Below, piece by piece: positions 16,254-24,385 of a stretch of DNA of 64,000 nucleotides. Each line of letters starts with the position of its first letter. Position 1 is the stretch's first letter. Below the pieces are notes generated by a model that did no database searches, was not told where the DNA came from, and saw only the letters and a program-made list of their open reading frames with translations. Source of the DNA: Azoarcus sp. KH32C (GTDB lineage Bacteria > Pseudomonadota > Gammaproteobacteria > Burkholderiales > Rhodocyclaceae); assembly GCF_000349945.1 (NCBI RefSeq), contig NC_020516.1, forward strand, positions 4,712,001 through 4,776,000, in the 5' to 3' direction. The translations under genes and the position numbers were made by a program.

Positions 16254-17033
16254 ATGGATTTTGGGTATACCGTTGCCGGATTCGCAGTCGGCGCCATCGT
16301 CGGTCTAACCGGCGTCGGCGGCGGCTCGCTGATGACGCCGTTGCTGGTGCTGCTGTTCGGCATCCACCCCTCGGTCGCCGTCGGCACGGACCTGCTCTAC
16401 GCGGCCATCACCAAGACCGGCGGCACGCTCGCGCACGGCCTCAAAGGCAGCGTGGACTGGACGATCACCCGCCGCCTCGCCTCCGGCAGCCTCCCCGCCG
16501 CAGCCCTGACGCTGATTCTGGTCGGCAAGTTCGCCCCCGGCGGCATCGAAGGTGCGGCCAGCCTGATCAAGGTCGCGCTCGGCTTCGCACTGCTGCTGAC
16601 CGCCGTCGCACTGATCTTCCGCAAACAGATCCAGGGCTACGCCATCAAACGTTTTGGCGGCGAACCGAACGCGAAACGCACCGCGGCGCTGACCGTCCTC
16701 ACCGGCGCCGTGCTCGGCGTACTGGTGTCGATCTCCTCGGTCGGTGCCGGTGCGCTCGGCGTCACTGCGCTGTTCTTCCTCTACCCCGGCCTGCCCGCGC
16801 TGCGCATCGTCGGCTCCGACATCGCCCACGCCGTGCCGCTGACGCTGGTGGCCGGCATCGGCCACTGGATCCTCGGCAGCGTCGACTGGTTCCTGCTCGG
16901 CAGCCTGATCACCGGCTCGCTGCCCGGGATCTGGGTCGGCAGCCATATTTCGACCAAACTGCCGGACCGGATCCTGCGTCCGATCCTGGCTACGATGCTG
17001 GTGCTCGTGGGCGCCAAGCTCATCACCCACTGA
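16254..17033 (+). CDS. TauE/SafE (TSUP) family sulfite/organosulfur exporter
   Basis: This is a 259-residue membrane protein with about eight hydrophobic segments. It has the two internal TSUP repeats, each with a glycine-rich core: GLTGVGGGSLMTPLL near residue 20 and SISSVGAGALGVTALF near residue 162. TSUP proteins move small sulfur-containing anions such as sulfite or sulfoacetate. Its place between cysB and cysI supports a role in sulfate/sulfite traffic or in relief of excess sulfite. It starts 106 bp from cysB, divergently, and cysI begins 41 bp downstream. The substrate direction cannot be read from sequence. Confidence 0.85.
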   Translation: MDFGYTVAGFAVGAIVGLTGVGGGSLMTPLLVLLFGIHPSVAVGTDLLYAAITKTGGTLAHGLKGSVDWTITRRLASGSLPAAALTLILVGKFAPGGIEGAASLIKVALGFALLLTAVALIFRKQIQGYAIKRFGGEPNAKRTAALTVLTGAVLGVLVSISSVGAGALGVTALFFLYPGLPALRIVGSDIAHAVPLTLVAGIGHWILGSVDWFLLGSLITGSLPGIWVGSHISTKLPDRILRPILATMLVLVGAKLITH

Positions 17034-17074
17034 TTCCCGCCGGCACAGCTTCCGGATTCAACGAGAGAGACGAG

Positions 17075-18757
17075 ATGTACCGATACGACGACTATGACCA
17101 GCGGCTTGTCGACGAGCGTGTCGCGCAATTCCGCGACCAGATGCGCCGCCACCTCGCCGGCGAGCTGAGCGACGACGAGTTCCGGCCCGTGCGCCTGCAG
17201 AACGGCCTGTACATCCAGCGCCACGCGCCGATGTACCGCATCTCGATCCCCTACGGCCACCTCGCCAGCCGCCAGCTGCGCAAGCTCGCCTACCTCGCGC
17301 GCACCTACGACAAGGGCTACCTCCACTTCACGACACGCCAGAACGTGCAGTTCAACTGGGCGCCGATGGAAGTGATCCCCGAGATCTGCGCCGAACTCGC
17401 GACGGTCGAAATGCATTCGATCCAGACCTCGGGCAACTGCATCCGCAACTTCACCTCCGACCCCTTCGCGGGCGTCGCCGGCGACGAGCTCATCGATCCC
17501 CGTCCGTGGGCCGAGATCCTGCGCCAGTGGGCCACCTTCCACCCCGAATTCGCCTATCTGCCGCGCAAGTTCAAGATTGCCGTCAACGGCGCGAAGGAAG
17601 ACCGGGCGGTGATCCAGGTGCACGACATCGGCCTCGATCTCAAGAAGAACGAAGCGGGCGAGATCGGTTTCCGCGTCCTGGTCGGCGGCGGCCTCGGCCG
17701 CACCCCGATCATCGGCCGCGAGATCGAGTCCTTCGTGCCGTGGCAGCACATCATTACTTACTGCGAAGCGGTGCTGCGCGTGTATAACCGCTACGGCCGC
17801 CGCGACAACAGCTTCAAGGCGCGGATCAAGATCCTCGTCAGCGCGCTCGGCATCGACGAGTTCCGCTGGCAGGTGCGCGAGGAATGGGCGCACGTCAAGG
17901 ACGGCCCCAACACGCTCACCGTCGAGGAAGTGCACCGCGTCGCCGACTTCTTCGAGGATCCCGCCTACGAAACGCTGCCCGCCGACGACGCCGGCTATCA
18001 CCACCACATCGCCGAGGACCTCGCGTTCGCGTCGTGGGTGAAGCGCAACGTCCGCGCGCACAAGAAGCCCGGCTACGCGTCGGTCACGCTGTCGCTGAAA
18101 AAGCCCGGCGTGCCTCCGGGCGACATCACCTCCGAGCAGATGGAGCTCGTCGCCGACTGGGCTGACCGCTTCAGCTTCGGCGAAGCGCGCGTCACGCACG
18201 AGCAGAACCTCGTGCTCGCCGACGTGAAGAAGTCCGAGCTCTACACGCTGTGGGGCCTCGCCCGCAAGGCCGGCCTCGCGACCCCGAACATCGGCCTCCT
18301 CACCGACATCATCTGCTGCCCGGGCGGCGACTTCTGCTCGCTCGCGAACGCCAAGTCGATCCCGATCGCCGCCGCGATCCAGGAACGTTTCGACGACCTC
18401 GACTACCTGCACGACATCGGCGACATCGAGATCAACATCTCCGGCTGCATGAACGCCTGCGGCCACCACCATGTCGGCCACATCGGCATCCTCGGCGTCG
18501 ATAAGAACGGCGAGGAGTGGTACCAGGTCACGATCGGCGGCAGCCAGGGCAACCACGCCGGGATCGGCAAGGTCATCGGCCCGTCGTTCGCGCGCGCCGA
18601 GATGGCCGACGTGATCTCGGAACTCATCGAAACCTACATCGAAGAACGCCACGAAGACGAACTCTTCATCGATACCGTGCGCCGCATCGGCCTCGATCCG
18701 TTCAAGGCGCGCGTGTATGCGAATCGTCAGCCCCACAGGAAGGCCGCGAATGTCTAA
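17075..18757 (+). CDS. cysI: Assimilatory sulfite reductase hemoprotein (CysI-type)
   Basis: This is a 560-residue siroheme/[4Fe-4S] reductase. The cluster cysteines lie in CCPGGDFC (about 414-421) and SGCMNACGHHHVGH (about 456-469). QTSGNCIRN upstream is a siroheme-binding segment. It reduces sulfite to sulfide with six electrons. The flavoprotein subunit CysJ is not in this window, so the electron donor may be ferredoxin or an unlinked reductase. The last 8 bp overlap the DUF934 gene. It shares an operon with DUF934, cysH, cysD and cysN. Nitrite reductase is a related alternative, but the sulfate-assimilation context decides. Confidence 0.92.
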   Translation: MYRYDDYDQRLVDERVAQFRDQMRRHLAGELSDDEFRPVRLQNGLYIQRHAPMYRISIPYGHLASRQLRKLAYLARTYDKGYLHFTTRQNVQFNWAPMEVIPEICAELATVEMHSIQTSGNCIRNFTSDPFAGVAGDELIDPRPWAEILRQWATFHPEFAYLPRKFKIAVNGAKEDRAVIQVHDIGLDLKKNEAGEIGFRVLVGGGLGRTPIIGREIESFVPWQHIITYCEAVLRVYNRYGRRDNSFKARIKILVSALGIDEFRWQVREEWAHVKDGPNTLTVEEVHRVADFFEDPAYETLPADDAGYHHHIAEDLAFASWVKRNVRAHKKPGYASVTLSLKKPGVPPGDITSEQMELVADWADRFSFGEARVTHEQNLVLADVKKSELYTLWGLARKAGLATPNIGLLTDIICCPGGDFCSLANAKSIPIAAAIQERFDDLDYLHDIGDIEINISGCMNACGHHHVGHIGILGVDKNGEEWYQVTIGGSQGNHAGIGKVIGPSFARAEMADVISELIETYIEERHEDELFIDTVRRIGLDPFKARVYANRQPHRKAANV

Positions 18758-19283
18758 AGTGATCAAGAACGGCCAGATCGCCGCGAGCGACTGGCGCATC
18801 CTCCCGCTCCCCGAAGGCGACGACGTCGCCGGCGTTGAAATCCCCGCCGGACGCGTGATCGTGCCGCTCGCCGTGTGGCTCGCCCGTCGCGATGAACTCC
18901 TCGCGCGCGGCGATGTGGGCCTGTGGTTCGCGAGCCATCAGGGCCCCGAAGACGTCACCGACGACATCGCACGCCTGCCCGTGATCGCCGTCGACTTCCC
19001 CAAGTTCGCCGACGGCCGCGGTTACTCGACGGCGGCGCTGCTGCGCACCCGTTACGGCTACACGGGCCAGCTGATCGCCTTCGGCGAGGTCCTGCGCGAC
19101 CAGTTCAACTACCTCACGCGCTGCGGCTTCGACACGCTGCAGCCGCGCGAAGGCCGCTACACCGACGCGCAGCTTGACGCGGCCATTGCGAGCCTGCGCG
19201 ACTTCACCGTGCCCTACCAGGCTTCGGTCGTCGATCCCCAGCCGCTCTTCCGCCGCGTTGCGCGCACTGGAGCAAAGGCATGA
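18750..19283 (+). CDS. DUF934 protein of the sulfite-reductase operon
   Basis: This is a 177-residue DUF934 family protein. It contains WRILPLPEGD, LPVIAVDFPKFADGRGYS and QLIAFGEVLRDQFNYLTRCG; the last two stretches are conserved in the family. Members are consistently encoded next to cysI and are thought to support sulfite reductase, but no activity is established. The ATG at 18750 sits inside the end of cysI and has AGGAAGG 6 nt upstream; an earlier in-frame start at 18717 would overlap cysI more. The gene ends with an ATGA overlap with cysH, indicating coupled translation. Confidence 0.88.
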   Translation: MSKVIKNGQIAASDWRILPLPEGDDVAGVEIPAGRVIVPLAVWLARRDELLARGDVGLWFASHQGPEDVTDDIARLPVIAVDFPKFADGRGYSTAALLRTRYGYTGQLIAFGEVLRDQFNYLTRCGFDTLQPREGRYTDAQLDAAIASLRDFTVPYQASVVDPQPLFRRVARTGAKA

Positions 19284-20050
19284 GTGGCGCCGTCTCGATG
19301 CTGCGTCCGGCCGCGAAGAATCCGGCCACGCATCCCGAGCTGACTCCCGACCTGGTCGAGATCGTCAGCACGAAGACCGATGCCGCCCTCGAACTGCTGC
19401 GCGCGGCGGTCGCCGAGTTCGGCAGCGCCGGAGAAATCACTTTCGCGAACAGCTTCGGCGCCGAGGACATGGTCCTCACCGACCTGATCCTGCGCGAACA
19501 GTTGCCGATCGAAGTCTTCTCGCTCGACACCGGCCGTCTGCCCGCCGAGACCTACACACTGATGGGCGAGGTGGAGCAGCACTACGGCACGAAGCTGAAG
19601 GTGTTCTTCCCGAAGTCGGACGCGGTCGAGACCTACGTCCGCACCCACGGCATCAACGCCTTCTACGAATCGATCGAGATGCGCAAGGCCTGCTGCCACA
19701 TGCGCAAGGTCGAGCCGCTGCAGCGTGCGCTCGCCGGCAAGAAGGCCTGGATCACCGGGCTGCGTGCCGCGCAAGCCGCGACCCGTAGCGGCCTGCCGAC
19801 GCGCGAGTTCGACGAAGGCAACCAGTTGGTGAAGTTCAATCCGCTGTCGGACTGGACCGAGACCGAGGTCTGGGCCTACATCCGCATGCACGAGACGCCG
19901 TACAACGCGCTGCACGACCAGTTCTATCCCAGCATCGGCTGTGCGCCCTGCACGCGCGCCATCGCCGTCGGCGAAGACGTCCGCGCCGGCCGCTGGTGGT
20001 GGGAAGACCCGACCTCCAAGGAGTGCGGGCTGCACGTCAAGAAGGGCTGA
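19280..20050 (+). CDS. cysH: [4Fe-4S] adenylyl-sulfate (APS) reductase, CysH family
   Basis: This is a 256-residue reductase. The nucleotide-binding core includes FANSFGAEDMVLTD. Two cysteine pairs, KACCHMRKVEPL near residue 137 and YPSIGCAPCTR near residue 216, are the [4Fe-4S] ligands of the APS-reductase branch. The catalytic cysteine is in SKECGLHVKKG at the C-terminus. The pairs indicate use of APS rather than PAPS, consistent with no cysC in this cluster. It reduces APS to sulfite, which CysI then reduces. It overlaps the DUF934 gene by 4 bp. A hairpin separates it from cysD. Confidence 0.93.
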   Translation: MSGAVSMLRPAAKNPATHPELTPDLVEIVSTKTDAALELLRAAVAEFGSAGEITFANSFGAEDMVLTDLILREQLPIEVFSLDTGRLPAETYTLMGEVEQHYGTKLKVFFPKSDAVETYVRTHGINAFYESIEMRKACCHMRKVEPLQRALAGKKAWITGLRAAQAATRSGLPTREFDEGNQLVKFNPLSDWTETEVWAYIRMHETPYNALHDQFYPSIGCAPCTRAIAVGEDVRAGRWWWEDPTSKECGLHVKKG

Positions 20051-20055
20051 GCCCG

Positions 20056-20079
20056 GGGCGCCGCGACGACGCGGCGCCC
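20056..20079 (+). other. Intercistronic hairpin between cysH and cysD
   Basis: GGGCGCCGC and GCGGCGCCC are exact 9-bp arms with a GACGAC loop, starting 6 bp after the cysH stop. There is no T-run, so it is more likely an mRNA-stabilising or processing structure than a terminator. Confidence 0.6.
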
Positions 20080-20111
20080 AAGCACCGAATCTCCAACATC
20101 AAGAAGCAACC

Positions 20112-21047
20112 ATGTCCACGCTGACCCGACAAACCCTGTCCCACCTCGACTGGCTGGAAGCCGAGGCCATCCACATCATGCGCGAGGTCGCCGGCCAGTG
20201 CGCGAACCCGGTGCTGCTCTTCTCCGGCGGCAAGGATTCGATCTGCATGCTGCGCATCGCCGAGAAGGCGTTCCGCCCGGGCAAGTTCCCCTTCCCGCTG
20301 ATGCACATCGATACCGGCCACAACTACAAGGAAGTGGTCGAGTTCCGCGACAAGCGCGCAGCCGAATTGGGCGAGCGGCTGATCGTGCGCTCGGTGGAAG
20401 ACTCCATGAAGCGCGGCACCGTCGTGCTGAAGCACGAGAACGAGTCGCGCAACAAGCACCAGTCGGTAACCCTCCTTGAGGCGATCGAAGAGTTCGGTTT
20501 CGATGCCTGCATCGGCGGCGCCCGCCGCGACGAGGAGAAGGCCCGCGCGAAAGAGCGGATCATGAGCTTCCGCGACGAGTTCGGTCAGTGGGATCCGAAG
20601 AACCAGCGTCCGGAGCTGTGGAACCTCTACAACGCTCGCAGCCATAAGGGCGAGAACATCCGCGCCTTCCCGATCTCCAACTGGACGGAAATGGACGTCT
20701 GGCAGTACATCGAGCGCGAGAAGCTCGAACTGCCTTCGATCTACTTCGCCCACCAGCGCCCGGTGGTCATCCGCCAGGGCGCCATCGTGCCGGTCAACGT
20801 GCCGCTGATGAGCGGCGAACTGACCAACCTGCCCAAGGCCGGCGAGGAAATTGTCGAGCTGCAGGTGCGCTTCCGCACCGTTGGCGACATCTCCTGCACG
20901 GCCCCGGTGGAGTCGGACGCCGACACCGTCGAGAAGATCGTGATTGAAACTGCCACCACCACCATTACCGAGCGCGGCGCTACACGTCTGGACGACCAGA
21001 CCTCTGAGGCTTCGATGGAGCAGCGGAAGAAGGAAGGGTATTTCTGA
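20112..21047 (+). CDS. cysD: Sulfate adenylyltransferase small subunit CysD
   Basis: This is a 311-residue PAPS-reductase-fold protein. The PP-loop LLFSGGKDSICML (about 36-48) binds ATP. LMHIDTGHNYKEVVEFRD and GGARRDEEKARAKER are characteristic of CysD. With the GTPase CysN it makes APS from sulfate and ATP. The ATG at 20112 follows AAGAAG by about 6 nt, and the conserved N-terminus STLTRQTLSHLDWLEAEAI starts there. The cysN partner begins 466 bp later, an unusually wide gap filled by an inverted repeat pair (21084-21453). Confidence 0.94.
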   Translation: MSTLTRQTLSHLDWLEAEAIHIMREVAGQCANPVLLFSGGKDSICMLRIAEKAFRPGKFPFPLMHIDTGHNYKEVVEFRDKRAAELGERLIVRSVEDSMKRGTVVLKHENESRNKHQSVTLLEAIEEFGFDACIGGARRDEEKARAKERIMSFRDEFGQWDPKNQRPELWNLYNARSHKGENIRAFPISNWTEMDVWQYIEREKLELPSIYFAHQRPVVIRQGAIVPVNVPLMSGELTNLPKAGEEIVELQVRFRTVGDISCTAPVESDADTVEKIVIETATTTITERGATRLDDQTSEASMEQRKKEGYF

Positions 21048-21083
21048 GTTTTTGGGGCTTTGTTTCCGGGGTGGCCGGAGTGC

Positions 21084-21199
21084 GGGGTGCTAAGCGAGCG
21101 GAGCGGGGAATTTGCTCCGTCGGCTGCGGAACTCGCAGTACAGCGCGCTGCCGCGCTGTCTGCTCAGACAGTCCTCGCCGCTCCGCAAACACCCCACTC
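21084..21199 (+). repeat. Left copy of a ~117-bp inverted repeat element (cysD-cysN gap)
   Basis: This block matches the reverse complement of 21335-21453. Exact shared segments are GGCTGCGGAACTCGC (21122-21136) and GCTCAGACAGTCCTCGCCGC (21162-21181), plus GGGGTGCTAA at the outer end and ACACCCCAC at the inner end. Between them the copies diverge by scattered substitutions. Each copy also holds a small internal hairpin, here ACAGCGCG/CGCGCTGT (21140-21159). The layout resembles a dispersed intergenic repeat inserted twice. Confidence 0.75.
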
Positions 21200-21334
21200 C
21201 ACTCTTGAAGAGTGCAGGCTGAATGGAAAACCTAAGCTCTGTCCGCCTGATGCATGGCGGCGACTCCCAAGGGATGAAGAGCAGAGTGCCAAAGGAAGAA
21301 AGCTCTCCCGCCACAACTGACCGTAGCCGGGGAC

Positions 21335-21453
21335 GTGTGGGGTGTTCGCGGCGCGGCGAGGACTGTCTGAGCGCAGGCGCGGAAGCGCGCCGCACCGCGA
21401 GTTCCGCAGCCGCAGAGCGAATACCCCGCGCGGCGCCGGCGGATTAGCACCCC
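21335..21453 (-). repeat. Right copy of the ~117-bp inverted repeat element
   Basis: This is the inverted partner of 21084-21199, separated from it by 135 bp without a recognisable gene. The exact blocks are GCGGCGAGGACTGTCTGAGC (21353-21372) and GCGAGTTCCGCAGCC (21397-21411). Its outer end, TTAGCACCCC (21444-21453), lies 60 bp before the cysN start. Short reading frames crossing the repeats are not convincing genes. The pair could fold into a long hairpin in the cysDN transcript. Confidence 0.75.
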
Positions 21454-21513
21454 GGCCGCAAACAACGATTTAAGCACCACCAGAATTCTCGAAAGCTTGA
21501 AGGAACGAAAACC

Positions 21514-22794
21514 ATGTCCGCCCTCGAAAACCTGCCCGACACCGACCACGGCCTGCTGCGCTTCCTGACCTGCGGCAGCGTCGACGACGGCAAAAGCACG
21601 CTGATCGGCCGCCTGCTGTTCGACACCAAGACCATCCTCGCCGACACCCTCAACGCCATCGAAAAGACCTCGGCCAAGCGCGGCATGAGCGCCGTCGACC
21701 TGTCGCTCCTCACCGACGGCCTGCAAGCCGAGCGCGAGCAAGGCATCACCATCGACGTCGCCTACCGCTACTTCTCCACCGGCACGCGCAAGTACATCAT
21801 CGCCGACGCCCCGGGCCACGAGCAGTACACCCGCAACATGGTGACCGCCGCCTCGACGGCCAACCTCGCGATCATCCTCGTCGATGCGCGCAAGGGCGTC
21901 CTCACGCAGACCCGCCGCCACTCCTACCTCGCGAGCCTCGTCGGCATCCCGCATCTCCTCGTCGCAGTGAACAAGATGGATCTCGTCGACTACGACCAGG
22001 CCACCTTCGAACGCATCAAAGCCGACTACCTCGCCTTCGCCGAAAAACTCGGCATCAAGGACGTCCGCTTCATCCCGCTGTCCGCGCTGAACGGCGACAT
22101 GATCGTCGACCGCGGCGAGCGCCTCGGCTGGTACGACGGCCCGACGCTACTGCAGATCCTCGAAGGCGTGCCCGCCGCGCACACCGAACAGGCCGAGAAC
22201 TTCCGCTTCCCGGTCCAGTTCGTCTGCCGCCCGCAGGACTCCGCCAATCCTGAACTACACGACTACCGGGGCTTCATGGGCCGCGTCGAATCGGGCGAGA
22301 TCGCCGTCGGCGACGAAATCACGGTCCTGCCCTCGGGGCGGTCCAGCACCGTCAAGGATGTCCAGCTGGGTGGCGTCAGCCAGCTCGGAGCGATCCACGA
22401 ACAATCGGTCACGCTGCTGCTCGCCGACGAAATCGACATCTCGCGCGGCGACATGATCGTGAAGAGCGCCGAAGCGCCCGAATCCCTGAAACAAATCGAT
22501 GCCACGCTGTGCTGGCTGTCCGAGACTCCGCTGTCGCCGGCGCGCACTTACCTGCTGCGCCACACGACGCGCGAAGTGAAGGCCAAGGTCGCGAAGATCG
22601 ACTATCGACTGAATGTGAACACGCTCGAGCAGGAAAGCGTCACGTCGCTCGCGATGAACGATATCGCGCACCTCACGCTCAAACTCGCTCAGCCGATTTT
22701 CGCCGACCGGTACGCCGACAACCGTGCCACCGGCGCCTTCATCATCATCGACGAAAGCACCAACAACACGGTCGGCGCCGGCATGATCGGCTGA
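21514..22794 (+). CDS. cysN: Sulfate adenylyltransferase GTPase subunit CysN
   Basis: This is a 426-residue EF-Tu-like GTPase. G1 is GSVDDGKSTL (about 22-31), G3 DAPGHEQYTRNM and G4 NKMD, followed by domains II and III. GTP hydrolysis drives APS synthesis by CysD. No C-terminal APS-kinase (CysC) fusion is present, in line with an APS-reductase route. The ATG at 21514 has AAGGAA upstream. It follows cysD after a 466-bp gap with repeats, so it may also use its own promoter, though none is evident. Confidence 0.94.
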   Translation: MSALENLPDTDHGLLRFLTCGSVDDGKSTLIGRLLFDTKTILADTLNAIEKTSAKRGMSAVDLSLLTDGLQAEREQGITIDVAYRYFSTGTRKYIIADAPGHEQYTRNMVTAASTANLAIILVDARKGVLTQTRRHSYLASLVGIPHLLVAVNKMDLVDYDQATFERIKADYLAFAEKLGIKDVRFIPLSALNGDMIVDRGERLGWYDGPTLLQILEGVPAAHTEQAENFRFPVQFVCRPQDSANPELHDYRGFMGRVESGEIAVGDEITVLPSGRSSTVKDVQLGGVSQLGAIHEQSVTLLLADEIDISRGDMIVKSAEAPESLKQIDATLCWLSETPLSPARTYLLRHTTREVKAKVAKIDYRLNVNTLEQESVTSLAMNDIAHLTLKLAQPIFADRYADNRATGAFIIIDESTNNTVGAGMIG

Positions 22795-22942
22795 TACCGC
22801 ACGGCGTCCGTCGTTCCCCACCCCGGGGCGCTGCGCGCGACCGGGGCGCGAGTATTACCCGTGAAAGCCCCGGGTGTGGGAAAATGCTGGACTGCCGTTT
22901 TTACGTTGCTGCGCGGCACAGCAAGAAAGATAGAAGACCCTC

Positions 22943-24214
22943 ATGAAATGTCTCGATGATTTCCGCCTGCGATTCGGGAGCAGGGACTATGTACCGATCG
23001 TCATTGGCGGGATGGGCGTAGACATCTCCACGGCCGACCTGTCGCTCGAAGCCGCACGGCTGGGCGGCATCGGGCACATCTCGGATGCGATGGTGCCGAC
23101 CGTGAGCGACCGCCGCTACGACACCAAGTACGTCCGCGACAAACTCAAGCAGTACAAGTACAACGTCGCCAATACCGACAAGTCGGAAGTGCAGTTCGAT
23201 CTCGGCCTCCTCGAAGAGGCCCAGAAGACGCACGTCGCGCGCACCATGGAGCGCAAACGCGGCGACGGGCTGATCTTCATGAACTGCATGGAAAAGCTGA
23301 CGATGAACGGCCCGAAGGAGACGCTGCGCGTCCGCCTGCGCGCGGCGATGGATGCCGGCATCGACGGCATCACGCTCGCCGCTGGCCTGCACCTCGGCTC
23401 CTTCGCGCTGATCGAGGACCATCCGCGCTTCCGCGACGTCAAGCTCGGCATTATCGTGTCCTCGTTGCGCGCGCTGCAGCTCTTCCTGCGCAAGTCCGCA
23501 CGCACCAACCGCCTGCCCGACTTCGTCGTCGTCGAAGGCCCGCTCGCCGGTGGCCACCTCGGCTTCGGCATGGACTGGGCGCAGTACGACCTCCATACCA
23601 TCGTCGCGGAAATCCGCGAGTACCTCCTCGCTGAGAAGCTCGACATCCCGTTGATCCCCGCCGGCGGCATCTTCACCGGCAGCGACGCCGTGAACTTCCT
23701 CGAAGCGGGTGCGGCAGCCGTGCAGGTCGCGACCCGCTTCACCGTCTCGCAGGAATGCGGCCTGCCGCCCGAAGTGCAACAGGAGTACTTCAAGGCCCAG
23801 GAAGAGGACATCGAGGTCAACGGCATCTCGCCGACCGGCTACCCGATGCGGATGCTCAAGAGCAGCCCCGCGATCGGCTCGGGCATCCGCCCGAACTGCG
23901 AAGCCTACGGCTATCTGCTCGACGGCAACGGCAACTGCGCCTACATCACGGCCTTCAACCGCGAGCTCGCCGCCCATCCGGACGCACGCCGCCTGCAGGT
24001 GATGGACAAGACCTGCCTGTGCACGCACATGCGCAACTTCGACTGCTGGACCTGCGGCCACTACACCTACCGGCTCAAGGACACGACCAACAAGCTCGCC
24101 GACGGCACCTACCAGATCCTCAGCGCCGAGCACATCTTCCACGACTACCAGTACAGCAAGGACAACAAGATCGCCTTGCCGCAAGTCGAGCCGAACGCGT
24201 CCGCCGCGGTCTGA
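22943..24214 (+). CDS. Nitronate monooxygenase / enoyl-reductase-like flavoprotein
   Basis: This is a 423-residue FMN-binding TIM-barrel protein of the nitronate monooxygenase/FabK-like family. It opens with VPIVIGGMGVDIS. The flavin phosphate region is VVVEGPLAGGHLGFG (about 195-209), then IPLIPAGGIFTGSDA and AAAVQVATRFTVSQECG. The C-terminus is unusual for the family in a Cys/His-rich stretch, CLCTHMRNFDCWTCGHYTY, near residues 358-376, which could bind a metal. It stands alone between cysN and a strong terminator (24244-24284). Substrate cannot be assigned. Its Cys-rich tail argues against a simple nitronate oxidase. Confidence 0.75.
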   Translation: MKCLDDFRLRFGSRDYVPIVIGGMGVDISTADLSLEAARLGGIGHISDAMVPTVSDRRYDTKYVRDKLKQYKYNVANTDKSEVQFDLGLLEEAQKTHVARTMERKRGDGLIFMNCMEKLTMNGPKETLRVRLRAAMDAGIDGITLAAGLHLGSFALIEDHPRFRDVKLGIIVSSLRALQLFLRKSARTNRLPDFVVVEGPLAGGHLGFGMDWAQYDLHTIVAEIREYLLAEKLDIPLIPAGGIFTGSDAVNFLEAGAAAVQVATRFTVSQECGLPPEVQQEYFKAQEEDIEVNGISPTGYPMRMLKSSPAIGSGIRPNCEAYGYLLDGNGNCAYITAFNRELAAHPDARRLQVMDKTCLCTHMRNFDCWTCGHYTYRLKDTTNKLADGTYQILSAEHIFHDYQYSKDNKIALPQVEPNASAAV

Positions 24215-24243
24215 GCGACCGACCTCCGCCCGCGCCGGACCTC

Positions 24244-24284
24244 GGGGCGTAGCCGCAAGACTGGCGGCTACGCCCCTTTTCTTT
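24244..24284 (+). terminator. Rho-independent terminator after the NMO-like gene
   Basis: A perfect 13-bp stem, GGGGCGTAGCCGC / GCGGCTACGCCCC, with a 7-nt loop is followed by TTTTCTTT. It lies 29 bp after the stop codon of the NMO-like gene. Confidence 0.93.
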
Positions 24285-24385
24285 GGCCCGCCCGCCCCGG
24301 GGAACGCAAGCACGCGCCCGCCACTCATACGGGTGGATGCTTCATGCATGTCACGGCACCGCTGCCGCCGACGGAGGGATCGCGT

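Noticed and set aside
16781..18799. 672-codon minus-strand frame
   Set aside because: It is antisense to tauE and cysI, and its composition mirrors codon usage of the real genes.
21200..21334. Small reading frames between the two cysD-cysN repeats
   Set aside because: They extend into the repeat arms on both strands and have no ribosome site or known domain. They are likely repeat-derived and spurious.
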